A stretch of DNA of 64,000 nt from Euglena gracilis. Lineage: Eukaryota > Euglenida > Euglenophyceae > Euglenales. The stretch lies in NCBI GenBank assembly GCA_039621445.1, contig CP154957.1, positions 19,918,714 through 19,982,713 on the forward strand. Reading direction: 5' to 3'. Under the pieces are notes generated by a model. That model saw only the letters and a list, made by a program, of their open reading frames with translations, did not search any database and was not told the DNA's origin. Shown here in pieces: positions 49,401 through 60,181 of this stretch. The stretch's first letter is position 1; the number at the start of each line of letters is the position of its first letter. The position numbers and the translations under genes are program-made.

Positions 49401-52400
49401 GTCAAAATTTGGCTGGCGGGAATTCTTTTTGGACCTTGGGGGGGGGGGGTCCGCTAGCAGGGCCAGTTTGTGGAACTTTTTTCCAGTGACTGGTGCGAAG
49501 CGCTGAAAAAAAATTTTAGGACCCCCAAAAATTTGGGATTAAGGATTTGGGATTTGAGGTTTTTTGAAACAAAATCAGCCAAAAAACCAATTAAAACCCT
49601 CATTTCCACCTCGGTTCTGCGCGTTGGGGGAAAATTTTTTTCTGTCGGAGGGACCCCAGGGGGTGGAGTTCCAGATAGTCCATTTTTTCCAGCTAGTCCA
49701 AATTTCTAGCCAGTAGACCCCCCCGGGGTCATTAAGCAAAGGCCTGACCGCCGCCTGTTGACCTAGGAATCGTGTTGGACTGGGATCAGGCTGTATTTTA
49801 GTTGGGTGCCGACCCCACCCGGGGGGGGGGGTGCCTGCCTGGGCAGGCACTCCTGGGGGGGGGGGGTAGGGCACACGTCCAAAAGTGCCCTAGCACAACC
49901 TTGGCACCAAAGGCGCCGGGGAGCCAAAAATAGCCTATTTTCAAAGGAGTGTGCCTGGGCACAGGCTGAAATCCGACCCCCCCCCGGGGGGTTAGTGCCT
50001 GCCTGGGCAGGCACCCACAGGCACTCCGGACCCCCCCTCCCCCCCCGGGTTGGTAAATTGCAGCCTGACTGGGATTTTCTTTAGCCTGTGTTGTTTGGAT
50101 TTACATACCCATTTTACATAAAATTGAAGCCGAATGGAGCCAAAGGTGTTGACCAGAGCACCCGCAAGGGAACGGTGTGAAGGATGCCTTTTCTGTCACC
50201 CCCTCCCCTACTCCAGAATCGCGCGGGCCACGGGAGCAACCATTGTCCACCGCACGGACGAGTTGCAGGAGTCCGACGTCGGGACGAAGTGCGGGCTGAT
50301 GGAGGTGCGCAAGATTGGGGACGAGTTCTTCGTGTTCATGGAGGAGTGTGCAGAGCCCAGGCTTGGATGGCGTCATCCACGCGCAAAGCAGTGGCACACC
50401 AGAGTTCATCTCAGAAATGTGCCCCAAGCGGAAATGGCAAGCCAGCTCCTCTTGTGCTTCTTCTTATGTTCCCAGCGCTTCTTTCCGGCCTCCGAAACAA
50501 GCTGAAGGGCAGCTGCGCTGATATCTGGCCCAGCGAGGCAAACACCCAACCCTGCCATTGCCCAAGGCGTGCAGTATTCTGCTGCGGGGCCCCTCCAAGG
50601 ACATCCTGAACGAAATGGAGCGCAACCTCCAGGATGCGATGAACGTGGCACGGAATCTGCTGGTGGACCCCCGGTGTGCTTGGCATGCTCACCTTTTGGT
50701 GTCTTTTTTTGCTTTTGAACTATTTGTGGGGGGGGGGCGATGAACATTCGCTCATTGAAGTCACATTGATTTGTCCACCAATTATCAGAAACCAAGCACA
50801 CCGCATTGTTGTGTTTGGCTTTTGGCTCATGTGCATTCTCAGTGTTTGGTTAATTCCTCTTTAGCGAGAGTTGTGTGGGCTGTCTTGTGCATGGTTGAAA
50901 TGTGATCTGGGATGCAGGGTGTGGAAGGACATTTCTTCAGCTGCTCATTTTGCATGGCATTTGTGTTGCTTTTTCTGGAGGTTGTTGAGAATTTAGAAGT
51001 GTGGCACCGCATTGTTGGTTTGTTTGTTAGCATTGTGTTGTTTGTTTGAGTGAGATGTTTGCGTGGCTCACAGGATTGTTTATGGAGGTGGAGCGACAGA
51101 GATGGCTGTCTCTGCTGCATTGATGGAGCACAGCAAAAGCATTGTGGGGTTCGGGCTTTCTCTTTCCTTGTGGAACAATGGCAGTTGATGGCACCTCTGA
51201 ATTCTTCCAAGGTTTTTAAGAATGTCCCGTAGGAAGTGTGCTTGTTGTATCAAACAGAAACAGTTTGTGGTAAAATTTCTGAAAAAAAGTTCCCAAACGC
51301 AGTTTTTTTTAGCCAAGGGCATGGCATTAAGTGCAGGCCCAACAGTGGTGCAGCAGTGGGTGTACCAAGCTGTGGCTATGGGCCTGGAAGTAATTCCTCG
51401 GATCATCCAACCGCTTGAGCTCCATTCCTTGTTGTGCTTATTTCGGCTTGTTTTTATCTTGGCGGACTCCCCCTCCTGGTGGGTGGGTCTGGGGCCGGTT
51501 CTGGGAATGGTTTCCGCAAATTGCCAGAATTTTTGGGAATGCTTTTAGATTGCGTTTTGAGGTTTTGAGGTTCTGAGGGGAGGGCAACTGATTTGCAGGC
51601 TGTGTTTGGGAAGCCTGCTTTGGAGTTTGTACTTCACAGGAGACCTGTTTGTTTTTCTGTTTGTTTTTATAACAGTTTTCTTCCATCAATTATGCTTAAC
51701 AACGCACTGGACTCGGCAGGATTTGCGCTGGCTGGCCGGCCCCTCCTCAGATGACTCCCAGAAAAGGTCACCCCCCACCAACCAAGCAGATGGATGCTGA
51801 GGACTTTAGCAACCAATTGCGGTGCCAACATCATGAAGCTGATGACTGAGCTCCGAGCTAAACACGCCAAGGGGCAGACATTCAGGCTGTGGCAACCCAC
51901 CCAAAGAAACTTTTTTGTGAGCCTGAGCTGCATCTTTGAACGTCGAGAGATGATGCCCATGATGGTTCTATTCTCATGCAAAACGCAGTTTTGTCTTCAA
52001 CCCTATACAATTCCACAGTTTTTCAGAAAATATTTTGCCGCAAGATTCATGCAGAATCACTTACGTCCACGGAATTACCTTTTCCGAAAACCACATAAGT
52101 CACGTAAAATCACAGGTAGAATTTTTGTCCAGACAATCTTTTCCAAGTAACCCCAGTAATACCAAACCAAATCACACAAAAAGCACACCAAACGGCGCAA
52201 AACCACGTAAAGTCATTGAAGAAATATTGGTAGACAACAGCATCACCCTCAAGAAATATTTCTCTCTGGTTATATGACCCTCATGGTATTTCGTCCTCTG
52301 TCCCAAACTGTTGTCCACATTGTGAAAAATTTTTGCCCCTCATCCCACAAAATATTCTTGCTGGAGAAAGGTCTGTAAACATGGCGAGGCCTTGAATGGG

Positions 52401-54027
52401 CCATTGTCTTGACATCAAAAAAAATGTGTGGGGCAAATTTTGCAGAGACAGGGGGAAAATCTCGATTTAGGCAGAAATCCTCAAAAATATGACCAAACAA
52501 TGGGATAGGGCAGGGGGGGGGGGAAATGCGGTTCGCATTTTTTTGCATTTTTTCGCATTTTTTGCGCATTTTTCCAAATTTTCCAAAAATGCGCTTTTTT
52601 GCGCATTTTTTCGCATTTTTTGCGCTTTTTTTTATTTTTTTTCAGCGCATTTTTTTTTGCTTTTTGGCACATTTTTTCGTAATTTTCCAAAATTTTCGCA
52701 TTTTTTGACCATTTTTGCAATTTTTTGCAAAAATTTGAAATTTTCGACTTTTTTTGAAATTTACATTTTCCTCATTATTCTACATAATTTCTTCAAATTT
52801 GGTGCCATTTTTGCATGTTTTTGGGTAATTTTTGCATTTTCGTGATTTTTGCGCATTTTTTCTCGGATTTTGCACATTTTTGCGCATTTTTCCAAAAATG
52901 CGCATTTTTTGCGCATTTTTGCGCATTTTTTCCGAGGCCGGGCGAGCGCATTTCCCCCCCCCCTGGATAGGGGACAAAATTATCTGTTTCGGGATTTAAA
53001 AATTATTTGTTACATTAAAAAAACTCTGGCATGGGAGACAAAGTTTTTGGTATAGCCGGCAAAGCTTTTGGGACAGGTGCATATTCACGTGGTTTCTCAC
53101 CACACCTTTTTTATTTTTGTTTGTTTGTTTGAGGTGTGGGTCAAAGACTTCCCAAGTCCCCAGTTGTTTTTGTAACAGAAGTTGGGGACCTTGTTTTAGA
53201 GTACCCACATTATGCATGTTTATCAACCACGCAAATGCAATTGCATGTTGCTCAACCACGCAAATGCAATGATTAGCATGCGCACAATGTGCCTCGTTCG
53301 CATTTTTTTTTGCTTGAGGGTGACATTTTTTTGGATAACGTGCCAGTCCACACACATTGTTTTATTTTTCTCTTGCACACATCATGTGACATACTTGCTG
53401 CGAAATCGTCCAAACTTCTTCGTTTGCATCTCTGTAATTTTTTTTGTTTCTGGATTGGAATTCTGGGTCCCTGACACGCTTTTGGGAAATCATTGACGAT
53501 CCTCAATTGGATGAATGATTTTTTTGATGTGTTAATTCATCTCTCATTTCGCATGCGTTCTAAACATGAAACAGTGGTATGCCACTGCAATCTTTCCCTT
53601 GCGTTGCAGCCTGTTGCTGACTATGGGCATTGATGGCGTGAAAGGTGTCATCACAGACATCCAGGAGCTTGGTATCACAGAGCCATATGTGGTGAAGGTG
53701 CAGAGTGTGCAACTGCTTCAGCCCTTACGGAGTTTAGTGTAGCTGATTGACAGTGCCAGCTCCCCAGATTCTGAAGCAGATCCTTCGGTTTTTTTTGAGG
53801 TTTTTTTTGGCCAGGGTTCCTTTAAAAAGAAGAAGAGGGAGTAGAAGAGGGAAAGTCGCCAAGAATGCCAAGAATGCCAATGCTGATGCCCAAGAAATTG
53901 CACAGGGCAGACGTTGAAGACGTCCATCGAGGCGTGCTGTATGCTGCTGCGGATCGACGATGTGTTGTCCGGCATCAGCGCAAAGAAGGAGGGTGGCGGA
54001 GGAGGCAACCGGGGTCTGATTTCCTGA
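43417..54027 (+). CDS. CCT3: T-complex protein 1 subunit gamma (CCT3), 13 exons
   Basis: Subunit gamma of the cytosolic group II chaperonin CCT/TRiC, which folds actin, tubulin and other proteins with ATP. Exons: 43417-43722, 45741-45935, 46384-46466, 47385-47504, 48426-48558, 49004-49125, 50217-50358, 50564-50673, 51074-51147, 51337-51400, 51802-51879, 53622-53703, 53911-54027. They add up to 1626 nt, 541 residues plus stop, against about 545 for animal CCT3. Landmarks in order: TTLGPCAMLKMILDPMGG, GDGTTS (residues 87-92, nucleotide binding), GRKEVDFKRYAKVEKIPGG, ILLDCPLEYKKGE, KPDVVFTEKG, KTDNNR, IGDEFFVF, KACSILLRG, ERNLQDAM, YGGGATEMAVS, LEVIPR, NCGANIMKL, ELGITEPYVVK, LLRIDDVLSG. The gamma identity rests on the whole series, not only on motifs common to all CCTs. 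The C-terminus is Gly-rich as in other CCTs. Five introns are GT-AG and seven are not. Boundaries at nonconventional introns are ambiguous by the length of the repeat. Confidence 0.95.
44473..45165. repeat. Foldback element in CCT3 intron 1
   Basis: Arms 44473-44660 and 44999-45165 are inverted copies with small differences, containing GGTGGTCGCTAGCGACC, CCACCAATTTTAAGTCC and TTCATTCAAATATGAAAG. The loop holds three direct copies of GTGCAAGGCAAGGATGG-CCGAGTCGCG (about 44668, 44813, 44867). Confidence 0.8.
45936..46383 (+). other. CCT3 intron 2, nonconventional
   Basis: CTGATG occurs at both junctions (45930-45935 and 46378-46383) and no choice of cut gives GT-AG. TTGGTG (45944-45949) near the 5' end is complementary to CACCAA (46369-46374) near the 3' end. 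Confidence 0.8.
47553..48155. mobile_element. TIR element with 9-bp target duplication in CCT3 intron 4
   Basis: Ends TCAGGCTTTTGCTTAAGG and TTTAAGCAAAAGCT are inverted. GGCACATCA flanks both sides (47544-47552 and 48156-48164). A 9-bp duplication is typical of Mutator-like elements, though the short TIR is not. There is no transposase. Related sequence (GGGGGCTGGACTG-AGCT) recurs in introns 5 and 6. Confidence 0.75.
48559..49003 (+). other. CCT3 intron 5, nonconventional
   Basis: GAC flanks both ends; the protein reads CDD-IARFKPD across the join. CCTGCTTG (48565-48572) pairs with CAAGCAGG (48982-48989). The intron contains a diverged copy of the repeat family seen in introns 4 and 6. Confidence 0.8.
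49309..49386. repeat. Perfectly conserved 77-bp repeat, copy 1 (CCT3 intron 6)
   Basis: From CCACACAGCAAACTGGGCC to GTGCAACTAAGGGGG it appears identical base for base to 59222-59298, nearly 10 kb away, while flanks differ. It contains AAGCGAAGTTAGCGCCGG. Nature unknown. Confidence 0.85.
49867..50055. repeat. Dispersed 190-bp repeat, copy 1 (CCT3 intron 6)
   Basis: Matches 60591-60781 with few differences, from TAGGGCACAC through GGCGCCGGGGAGCC and TGCCTGCCTGGGCAGGCA to CCGGGTTGGTA. Internal palindromes suggest a foldback MITE. Confidence 0.8.
50359..50563 (+). other. CCT3 intron 7, nonconventional
   Basis: GCCCA/GCCC repeats at the two junctions, with no GT-AG solution that keeps EECAEP-KACSILLRG. 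End complementarity is weaker: ATGGC (50367-50371) with GCCAT (50554-50558). Confidence 0.75.
51148..51336 (+). other. CCT3 intron 9, non-GT-AG or intermediate
   Basis: Keeping the frame requires GG...AG or GT...GG ends, depending on placement of the shared G. Only short end complementarity (CCTTG/CAAGG) is seen, so this may be an intermediate type or a boundary error of a base or two. Confidence 0.55.
51401..51801 (+). other. CCT3 intron 10, nonconventional with strongly paired ends
   Basis: GGA is shared at the ends. ATCCAACCGCTTG (51405-51417) is complementary to CAAGCAGATGGAT (51783-51795) at 11 of 13 positions, which would bring the two exons together. The frame joins as LEVIPR-TLATNCGAN. 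Confidence 0.85.
51880..53621 (+). other. CCT3 intron 11, nonconventional, 1.7 kb
   Basis: GAC at both junctions. CAGGCTG (51883-51889) pairs with CAGCCTG (53607-53613). Its centre is rich in TTTTTGCGCATTTTT-type repeats (about 52530-52940) followed by a C-run. Confidence 0.8.
53704..53910 (+). other. CCT3 intron 12, nonconventional
   Basis: GCAGA occurs at both ends. TGTGCAA (53706-53712) pairs with TTGCACA (53898-53904). The join reads VVKVQ-TLKTSIEACC. Confidence 0.8.
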
Positions 54028-55700
54028 TATGCACGATGATGCAGCAGTGAGCACTGAACCCACTTTTCTTGTGTGTTACAACAACCTGTGTGTGGCAATC
54101 TTTTCGAATTTCTGTCCATGATTGAAAGCGGTGCTCGAACCCCAGACACCCTGAACCGGTGCATCATTTATTTACCCCCCCCTTTCAGTTTTGGGCCGCC
54201 CCCCAAAGCATTTAGTGAGCGGGAAACCCGGAAACCCTATGGGTTGCACCCTCCCCTTCCTGTGTTTCTCCCGGGGGGGGTCCAATCCAGGCAAATATCA
54301 TTTGAAAATGGCTATTTCTTTGCCCTCCTCCTGAGGTGCTTTCGGAATAAATATCCAACAAGCAATTTTTTACCGATCTCGGGGGGGGGGTCCTTTCCAC
54401 TCTTCCAAAAGCAAGTCACTTTTTTCGGAAAACCAGTCAGTCACAACACATCTGGGGAGCAAGCACCAATGAAATGACTGGCGTGACTGGGCGTGACTGG
54501 CCTTGAGGACCCCCATAGGTGGGGTTTGGCAGTTTTAGCTATTCTTGGCCACTTTCAGCCACATTTAGCCTTTTCTGCCATTTTTGCCGCCTGTTGGTTG
54601 TTTTTTTTGGCTGCTTTTGACCGCTTTTGGCTGCTTTTGCCGATTTTGGACATTGTTATCATTTTCCCCCTTCTGGGCCTCGTTTGGCCGTTTTGGCCTT
54701 TTTTTTTAACGTCTTTGACTACTTTTCGACATTTTTGCCACTTTTTTTTGACCAGCTTTGCCCATTTTCCTTTTTTTTTGGCTGCTTTTGGCCACTTTTA
54801 GGCCATTTCTTAGTCGTTTTTGGCCATTTTTGTTCATTTGTAGCCATTTTGACCTTTTTTTTGGAGTCCCGAAGTCGCAAGCAACGAGAAGTTGCCAAAA
54901 GTAGGTCCCTGGTGGGCAGGGGCAACCTCCTGCAAGACTGCAAGACGTTCCTTTAAAGCCAGTGGGTGTGCGATGCAGGTGACCCCCATGAATCTGACTC
55001 TCTTCAGCAATTGATTTTTGAGATCCCTGATCCCAGGACCTTCCAGTATCTTTCCTCGATATTATTCAAAGGACAAAGACAAATCGGATTCTGCCTTTGG
55101 TGGGCCCTCCATGGCGCCGATGGACCAAGATGCAGAGGGAGAGGGCCAGTAGACAACACTATAGGATCCTCCTCTCCTGCACCGACATTTTGGCTCGGAG
55201 CCCCGTAGCACTGTGGATGCGACTTTGCGATACGCCTGCGCAACACCATTGTCTGCCGGGTGTTTTCTTGCGCATTGGCCACGCCGAGCGAAATTTTTTC
55301 AGCCGGTCCCCTGTGCATCGAGCCCTGTGCATTTGTCATTTTTTGAGGAAGACAGAGAATTCTGTTCCAAACTGTTTTTCCCGACCTGTCTTCTCTGCCT
55401 GGTTTTTTTGGTTCTTTTGGAAATGTAACCCCCCCCATAATAAAATCAAGGACGCTACGAGTGCGGGGTACAAGTAAAAACGCCGAAGGCGGCGGTCCAC
55501 TGCAACCACACCCCCATGTTGATGGGATTTCCAAAGATTCTAAATCAACAAAAAGAAGCACATCCCCCTGTCGCCTGAGGCGGCGGTCTGCCATAAGCGC
55601 GCTCATGATTCTATTCGGGGAGGGGTTTATTTGTCATTTCTGTTCGAAAATGTATTAATTTCTGGTTTTTATTTAAGGAAGGTCACAGGTCCCCCCTTTG
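54028..55700. other. CCT3 downstream intergenic region
   Basis: No exon could be supported. 54530-54850 is an imperfect repeat of TTTTGGCC/TTTGGCTGCTTTTG words. C-runs occur at 54174 and 54276. Confidence 0.5.
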
Positions 55701-55734
55701 TTCATTTATGGTCGGTGAAGTGATTGATCAAATT

Positions 55735-58700
55735 TTGGAGGTTCAACAGCCTAATGCCCCCCCCCCCCCACAGCTTCCCCTCTTTGAGTTTGATGAAATT
55801 GCTCCTAAAATAAAAACCCTGCATTTTTCATTTGAGCATCTGGAATCACAACACCTGGTAAGGTGAGGGGCCTTTCTTGGGACAAAGTTTCAATTCGGAA
55901 TTGGCGGTCCCGGTGAAGCCTTTTCCCCCTCTCTTTTCTGGTACAATAGGTGCATACAGACCAAACTTTTGGCAATTTTTTTTTTTGCCATTTTTGATTT
56001 CTGGCCAACAAATTACATATTATATATATTTATATTATTATATATTTTATCTATTCATATTACATATTTTAGGTTCATACTGCGGCGCTTGCAGCGAGCA
56101 ACAAACCAGAGGGGTATATGCATATGCCGTTGAAAATGGTCATTGCAATTAGGCACAAAAAGGATAATTACAATATCCTTTAATAACAGTATGCTGTCAC
56201 AGGAATTGGTGGGAAAGGCAAAAAATCCATTTTGCTTTTTCGTCCTGGCGCTTTGCACCAGGCCAAAGTTCTTCACCTGCCACCAGGCTGAATTTTAAGG
56301 CAGCCAACCACTCCAAGGCACCCAGACCCGCAGGGGCGGGTAGGGCAAATTTCCAAAATGCCAGGCACCTGGCCAAGGCGCTTCTGGCGCCAAAGTCACC
56401 AGAAGCCAAGAAATTCCCAATTTGGACACTTTTTGGCCCGTGTGGGGGGAGGACAAGGTCAATATAAGGGAAGGTGGGGGGTTCAGTTGGGGAGGACAAC
56501 CCCCATCCTCAACAACAGTGGCCCCCGCCCAAAACCAACCCCAATTCAGCCAAACACCCTCAAACTATATTTTTCCACTGACTCCTGACTTTCAGCTGGG
56601 CCAGACTGATCCATAGCACACAATCCCCGCCTGGGGGTAGGGGAGGTGCCACCAGGGGGGGGGGGGGATGCCTGCCTGCCCAAGGGCCCTCGATGGGGTG
56701 GTGAGATTCGGCCTGCTTGCTGCCCAACAATACCGAGGACGCAAAACCAAGGGAAATTCATGATACCAGCTGTCAATGACCAGGAGGAATTTCGGGTCGA
56801 TGTAGCTACCCCCTCCCCCTGGGAAGGTGCCATCGGACTGGTTGACCAGTACGTGGGGCATGGATTCGCTTTGGTGACCTCCCGGCAGAAAAACCGCCCG
56901 TGCACAACCCCCCCCCCCGTTGACCGTTGACCATTGATTACCAGAAAGGGGCAATAAATGTGGATTGTGAATTCTTGGCGCTTGCTTTTCACTCTCCTTC
57001 ACAGGTGATGTAAACAGAGAAAATCCGCAAACAATGTGGAGCGCTTTCAATGCAAATCTACCTCAGATGTGGGTACGACCCATCCAGCTCTCCTGCCAAG
57101 CTGTTTCCGCAAAACAAAATTTCGAAACCGAGCACAAAAAGCAAAAAAAAATTAGTTTCCCTTCGCTTTGTTGTTGAGGATAGTCCTCAAGAACCATTAC
57201 ATGAAATATTTCGAGGTCATTCAGCCTTGTGGAGCCCAAAGTCTGCTTTGATTTGCTCGGCACAATCCATTCAATTCAATAATTGAAGTCACCCCCCCCC
57301 CAATCGAAGCCCTTACACATCTTTTGGGAGAGAGGAGTATTTTTATTGCTAGCCACGTTGGTCCAGGAGGAGGCGTCATCACCGCCGTTATATCTATGAC
57401 CCATCGCTTCCAAAATGAGACTGAGATTAGGGAGGGGAGTCAGATGGAGGGGAGGGAACTCAATGTGGTTGTGGACTCGTTTTTTTTTTTTTGCTCATGC
57501 TTTATTTCTGCATTTGTTTGCTGCATTTCTGCTTGTTTGCAAAAAAAAAGTTGCATTTGTTTGCCCTCCAATATTTGTTGCTTTTTCTGTTTTTTTTGTT
57601 TTTATTTTTACCATTTTTTTTGGAAAGATTGCATTTTTTCGCTCCATTTTTTTTCGATGGTCCACATTGTGCCCCCGATTTTGCTTTTTGGCCAAATTCC
57701 TTTGACTTTTGAACCATTTTGGCTGATTAGCCACCCCCCCCCCCCCCGGGGGAAGTAGGAAGTGGGTGACTGGTTTTTGAAAGTGGAAAGTGACCCCCTC
57801 CCCCTCCTGGGTCAGTCAGCAATGCTATGACCCTCCCGATTGGGGTGACTTTTGGCACGCCAATCACAAGTCAAGTGGGAGTCGCGCAGGAGGAGACCTG
57901 CCTGTGCTGCCGCTGGCCCGCCCGCCGTGGAGAGTACCAAGGCGAAGGCCAGCTCTGCGCTGTATGACAGTTGCACTGTCTGCCTCCGGCCCACGGCCAC
58001 GTCGCTGCACACCTCCGACGTGGACGTGCTACGAACATGGCTGGCCAGGACTTCCTGAAAACCTGGGGGGGGGGTTGGGTGGTGGGTGGGGCCTCCACAC
58101 ACCCAACCCATCCCATTTTTGGGTTTGTGGTTCTCCGCCATCAGCGCCGGGCAGAAGGTCGGGGGGGGATCGGGGGGGGGGGGGGGGGCTATATTTTTAT
58201 GATAATTTTCCCCGGTCGATAATTTCCACCCCCCTCACTTTTGGTCCAAAATCTTGAAATGCTGACTTTTTCGACAATTACCCCACAAAATATTGGCCGG
58301 CCAAAGGCCAAGAGGCCAAACGGCAATGGTTTTCAAGGAAGAAAATGAAAGTTTTTCATATAATTTCATATAATTTCAAACAATTAACGTGTATTTTTTT
58401 ATTTTTTGTGTTTTTTTTTGATTGAACAATTTTGACAATTTTTAGCAATGTGTATGTATGTATATAAAATGCATGTAATGTAATGTATGCATGTAATATA
58501 TATATGTGTATATATAATGCATGTGGTATATATAAGCATATATACATGGCAGGTGTAAACTATAAGACCCCCCTGGGGGGGTCCTAAAGTTGACCCCACG
58601 ATGGCGTAGGGTTAGGGTGCGGCCCGGCCGGCCAGATTTCGCCCGCGGCGCGCGACGCGGCATCCCCTACCAAACCCAGGCCTGCGCGATTCCCAAAGGC

Positions 58701-60043
58701 AGCAGACAAGCAGGGAGGAAGAAAGATAAAGCCCGCCGAACGTTCGGCCCCCACAAGGGATTTGGCCCTTCTGGCCTTCAGAGTGACCCCCAAACGGGCC
58801 GGTACTGGGATTTGCTATGCCAATTGGGGTCAGCGGTGCAACCTCATGTGCCGGCGGGATATATGTCGCGCGCGGGCGAAATCCGGCTGACCGGGCCGCA
58901 CCTTAACCCTACGCCCTAACCCCAGGGTACCTGTGCCCAACCCGGTGGGAAGTTTAATACCCCCCCAGGGGGGTATTAAACTTCCCACCTGCCATATATA
59001 CATATATATGTATATATATATGGCAGTTTAGTATTGTTATATTAGTATATATTTAAGTTTAGTATCTCCCCGGGGGGGGGGGTACCGGGTTGGGCGGGTT
59101 AGGGTTAGGGTAGGGTTAGGGTTAGGGTTAGGGTTAGGGTTAGTCGTGCCCAACCCGGTGTCAAGTTAAGTACCTCCCCCAGGGGGGAACTACACTGAAC
59201 CACACTCACTCACCACACTCACCACACAGCAAACTGGGCCAGAAGCGAAGTTAGCGCCGGCCATAAACAGACAAGAAGCCTTAGTGCAACTAAGGGGGTA
59301 CTAAACTGAACACTTGCCATGTATATATATATATATATGTTTATATATTATATATATATATATATATATAGTGTGTGTGTGTGTGTGTTTACACTATATG
59401 CCAGAAATTTGTGGGCACATCTTCCAAACATTGATTTTCACACAAAAATAACGGATACGTTTTTATGTTACATCCATGTAAAGCTCTTACCAAGGAAATG
59501 GGAAATTGGTCGATAATCCCGCCCCCCTTGGGTTTCGGCTCTGTAAGGCGGGGGATTATCGGATGTCAAAGTAGTGCACTTTGAATTGTCCAGTGCTATG
59601 GTGGGTGACCCCCCCCCCGCTGGTGAGGCCAGCCCCACCAGGCCCTCCTGTCCAGCCCTGGCAGTGAGGCATCATCCAGCGCCTGGAGTCAAACAGCATT
59701 TGTGTCCTTGTCCAAGAGGAGGAGTACGGCACTACAGCGTTGTACGTTCACAGGTGTTGCTTGTTGTGCTGCAGAGTGAAATGACACGGCAAATGGTTGA
59801 TCCCCATTCCAACCCTGATATGAAGGATAACAAGGAAGCCCTGTCAAAGTTTCTCATTCCCAAATACGCAAATGTACGTTGCATCTGGTTCCGTTCCCAT
59901 TTCAAAAATGTTGATTTTTTCTTGTTCGCTGGTTTCTCCCACAGCTCCCGACCTTTGAAGCAAATGCTGGATCCGGGAACTTTGAGCAAATTGGATGTCC
60001 AACCACAGCGCGCATGGACCTTCCAAATCAGCTCACCCTGTGA
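55735..60043 (+). CDS. Possible multi-exon gene, unidentified
   Basis: Several exon-like segments on the plus strand have splice-like borders. 55772-55858 (preceded by CCCCACAG, followed by GTAAGG) encodes LPLFEFDEIAPKIKTLHFSF and more. 56073-56150 (after TTTTAG) encodes VHTAALAASNKPEGYMHM. About 56757-56895 encodes IPAVNDQEEFRVDVATPSPW. 57325-57480 encodes IFIASHVGPGGGVITAVISM. 59754-59873 (CACAG/GTACGT borders) encodes VLLVVLQSEMTRQMVDPHSN and more. The last joins in phase to 59945-60043, which ends ARMDLPNQLTL and a stop. I recognise no family, and the middle exons and their order are uncertain. With nonconventional introns common here, borders cannot be predicted from GT-AG alone. Confidence 0.35.
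58399..58560. repeat. AT-rich TATATG/GCATGTAATG microsatellite
   Basis: TGTATGTATGTATAT, GCATGTAATG and TATATATATGTG words alternate. Further TATATA and GTGTGTGT arrays lie at 58990-59050 and 59318-59390. Confidence 0.8.
58604..58915. repeat. TIR element with telomere-like terminal motif
   Basis: Arms 58604-58655 and 58865-58915 are about 90 percent inverted copies, from GGCGTAGGGTTAGGGTGCGG inward to the GCGCGCGAC region. Length is 312 bp with no coding capacity. The end sequence contains TAGGGTTAGGG, and a true telomeric array lies 180 bp away. Confidence 0.75.
59098..59144. repeat. Interstitial telomeric repeat (TTAGGG)n
   Basis: Seven perfect TTAGGG units plus one TAGGG variant in a head-to-tail array, flanked on both sides by GTGCCCAACCCGGTG/CCGGGTTGGGC words and C/G runs. 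Both flanks continue into unique sequence, so it is not a chromosome end. Confidence 0.9.
59222..59298. repeat. Perfectly conserved 77-bp repeat, copy 2
   Basis: Identical to 49309-49386. Preceded by CACTCACTCACCACACTCAC and followed by TACTAAACTGAAC; neither flank matches the other copy. Confidence 0.85.
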
Positions 60044-60181
60044 TCCAGACCGCATCCAGGAGCTCATCTCCTACTACTGCACGTCACAGGTGCATTTCCG
60101 TCAGTCATCTTTTTTTTACAGAAGTCTTGTGGTGATTGCTGTCATTGTTCAGGGGGGGGGGATATGCGGAGCGCTTATTTC

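Noticed and set aside
59098-59144. A chromosome end
   Set aside because: Only about eight units, with unrelated sequence continuing on both sides.
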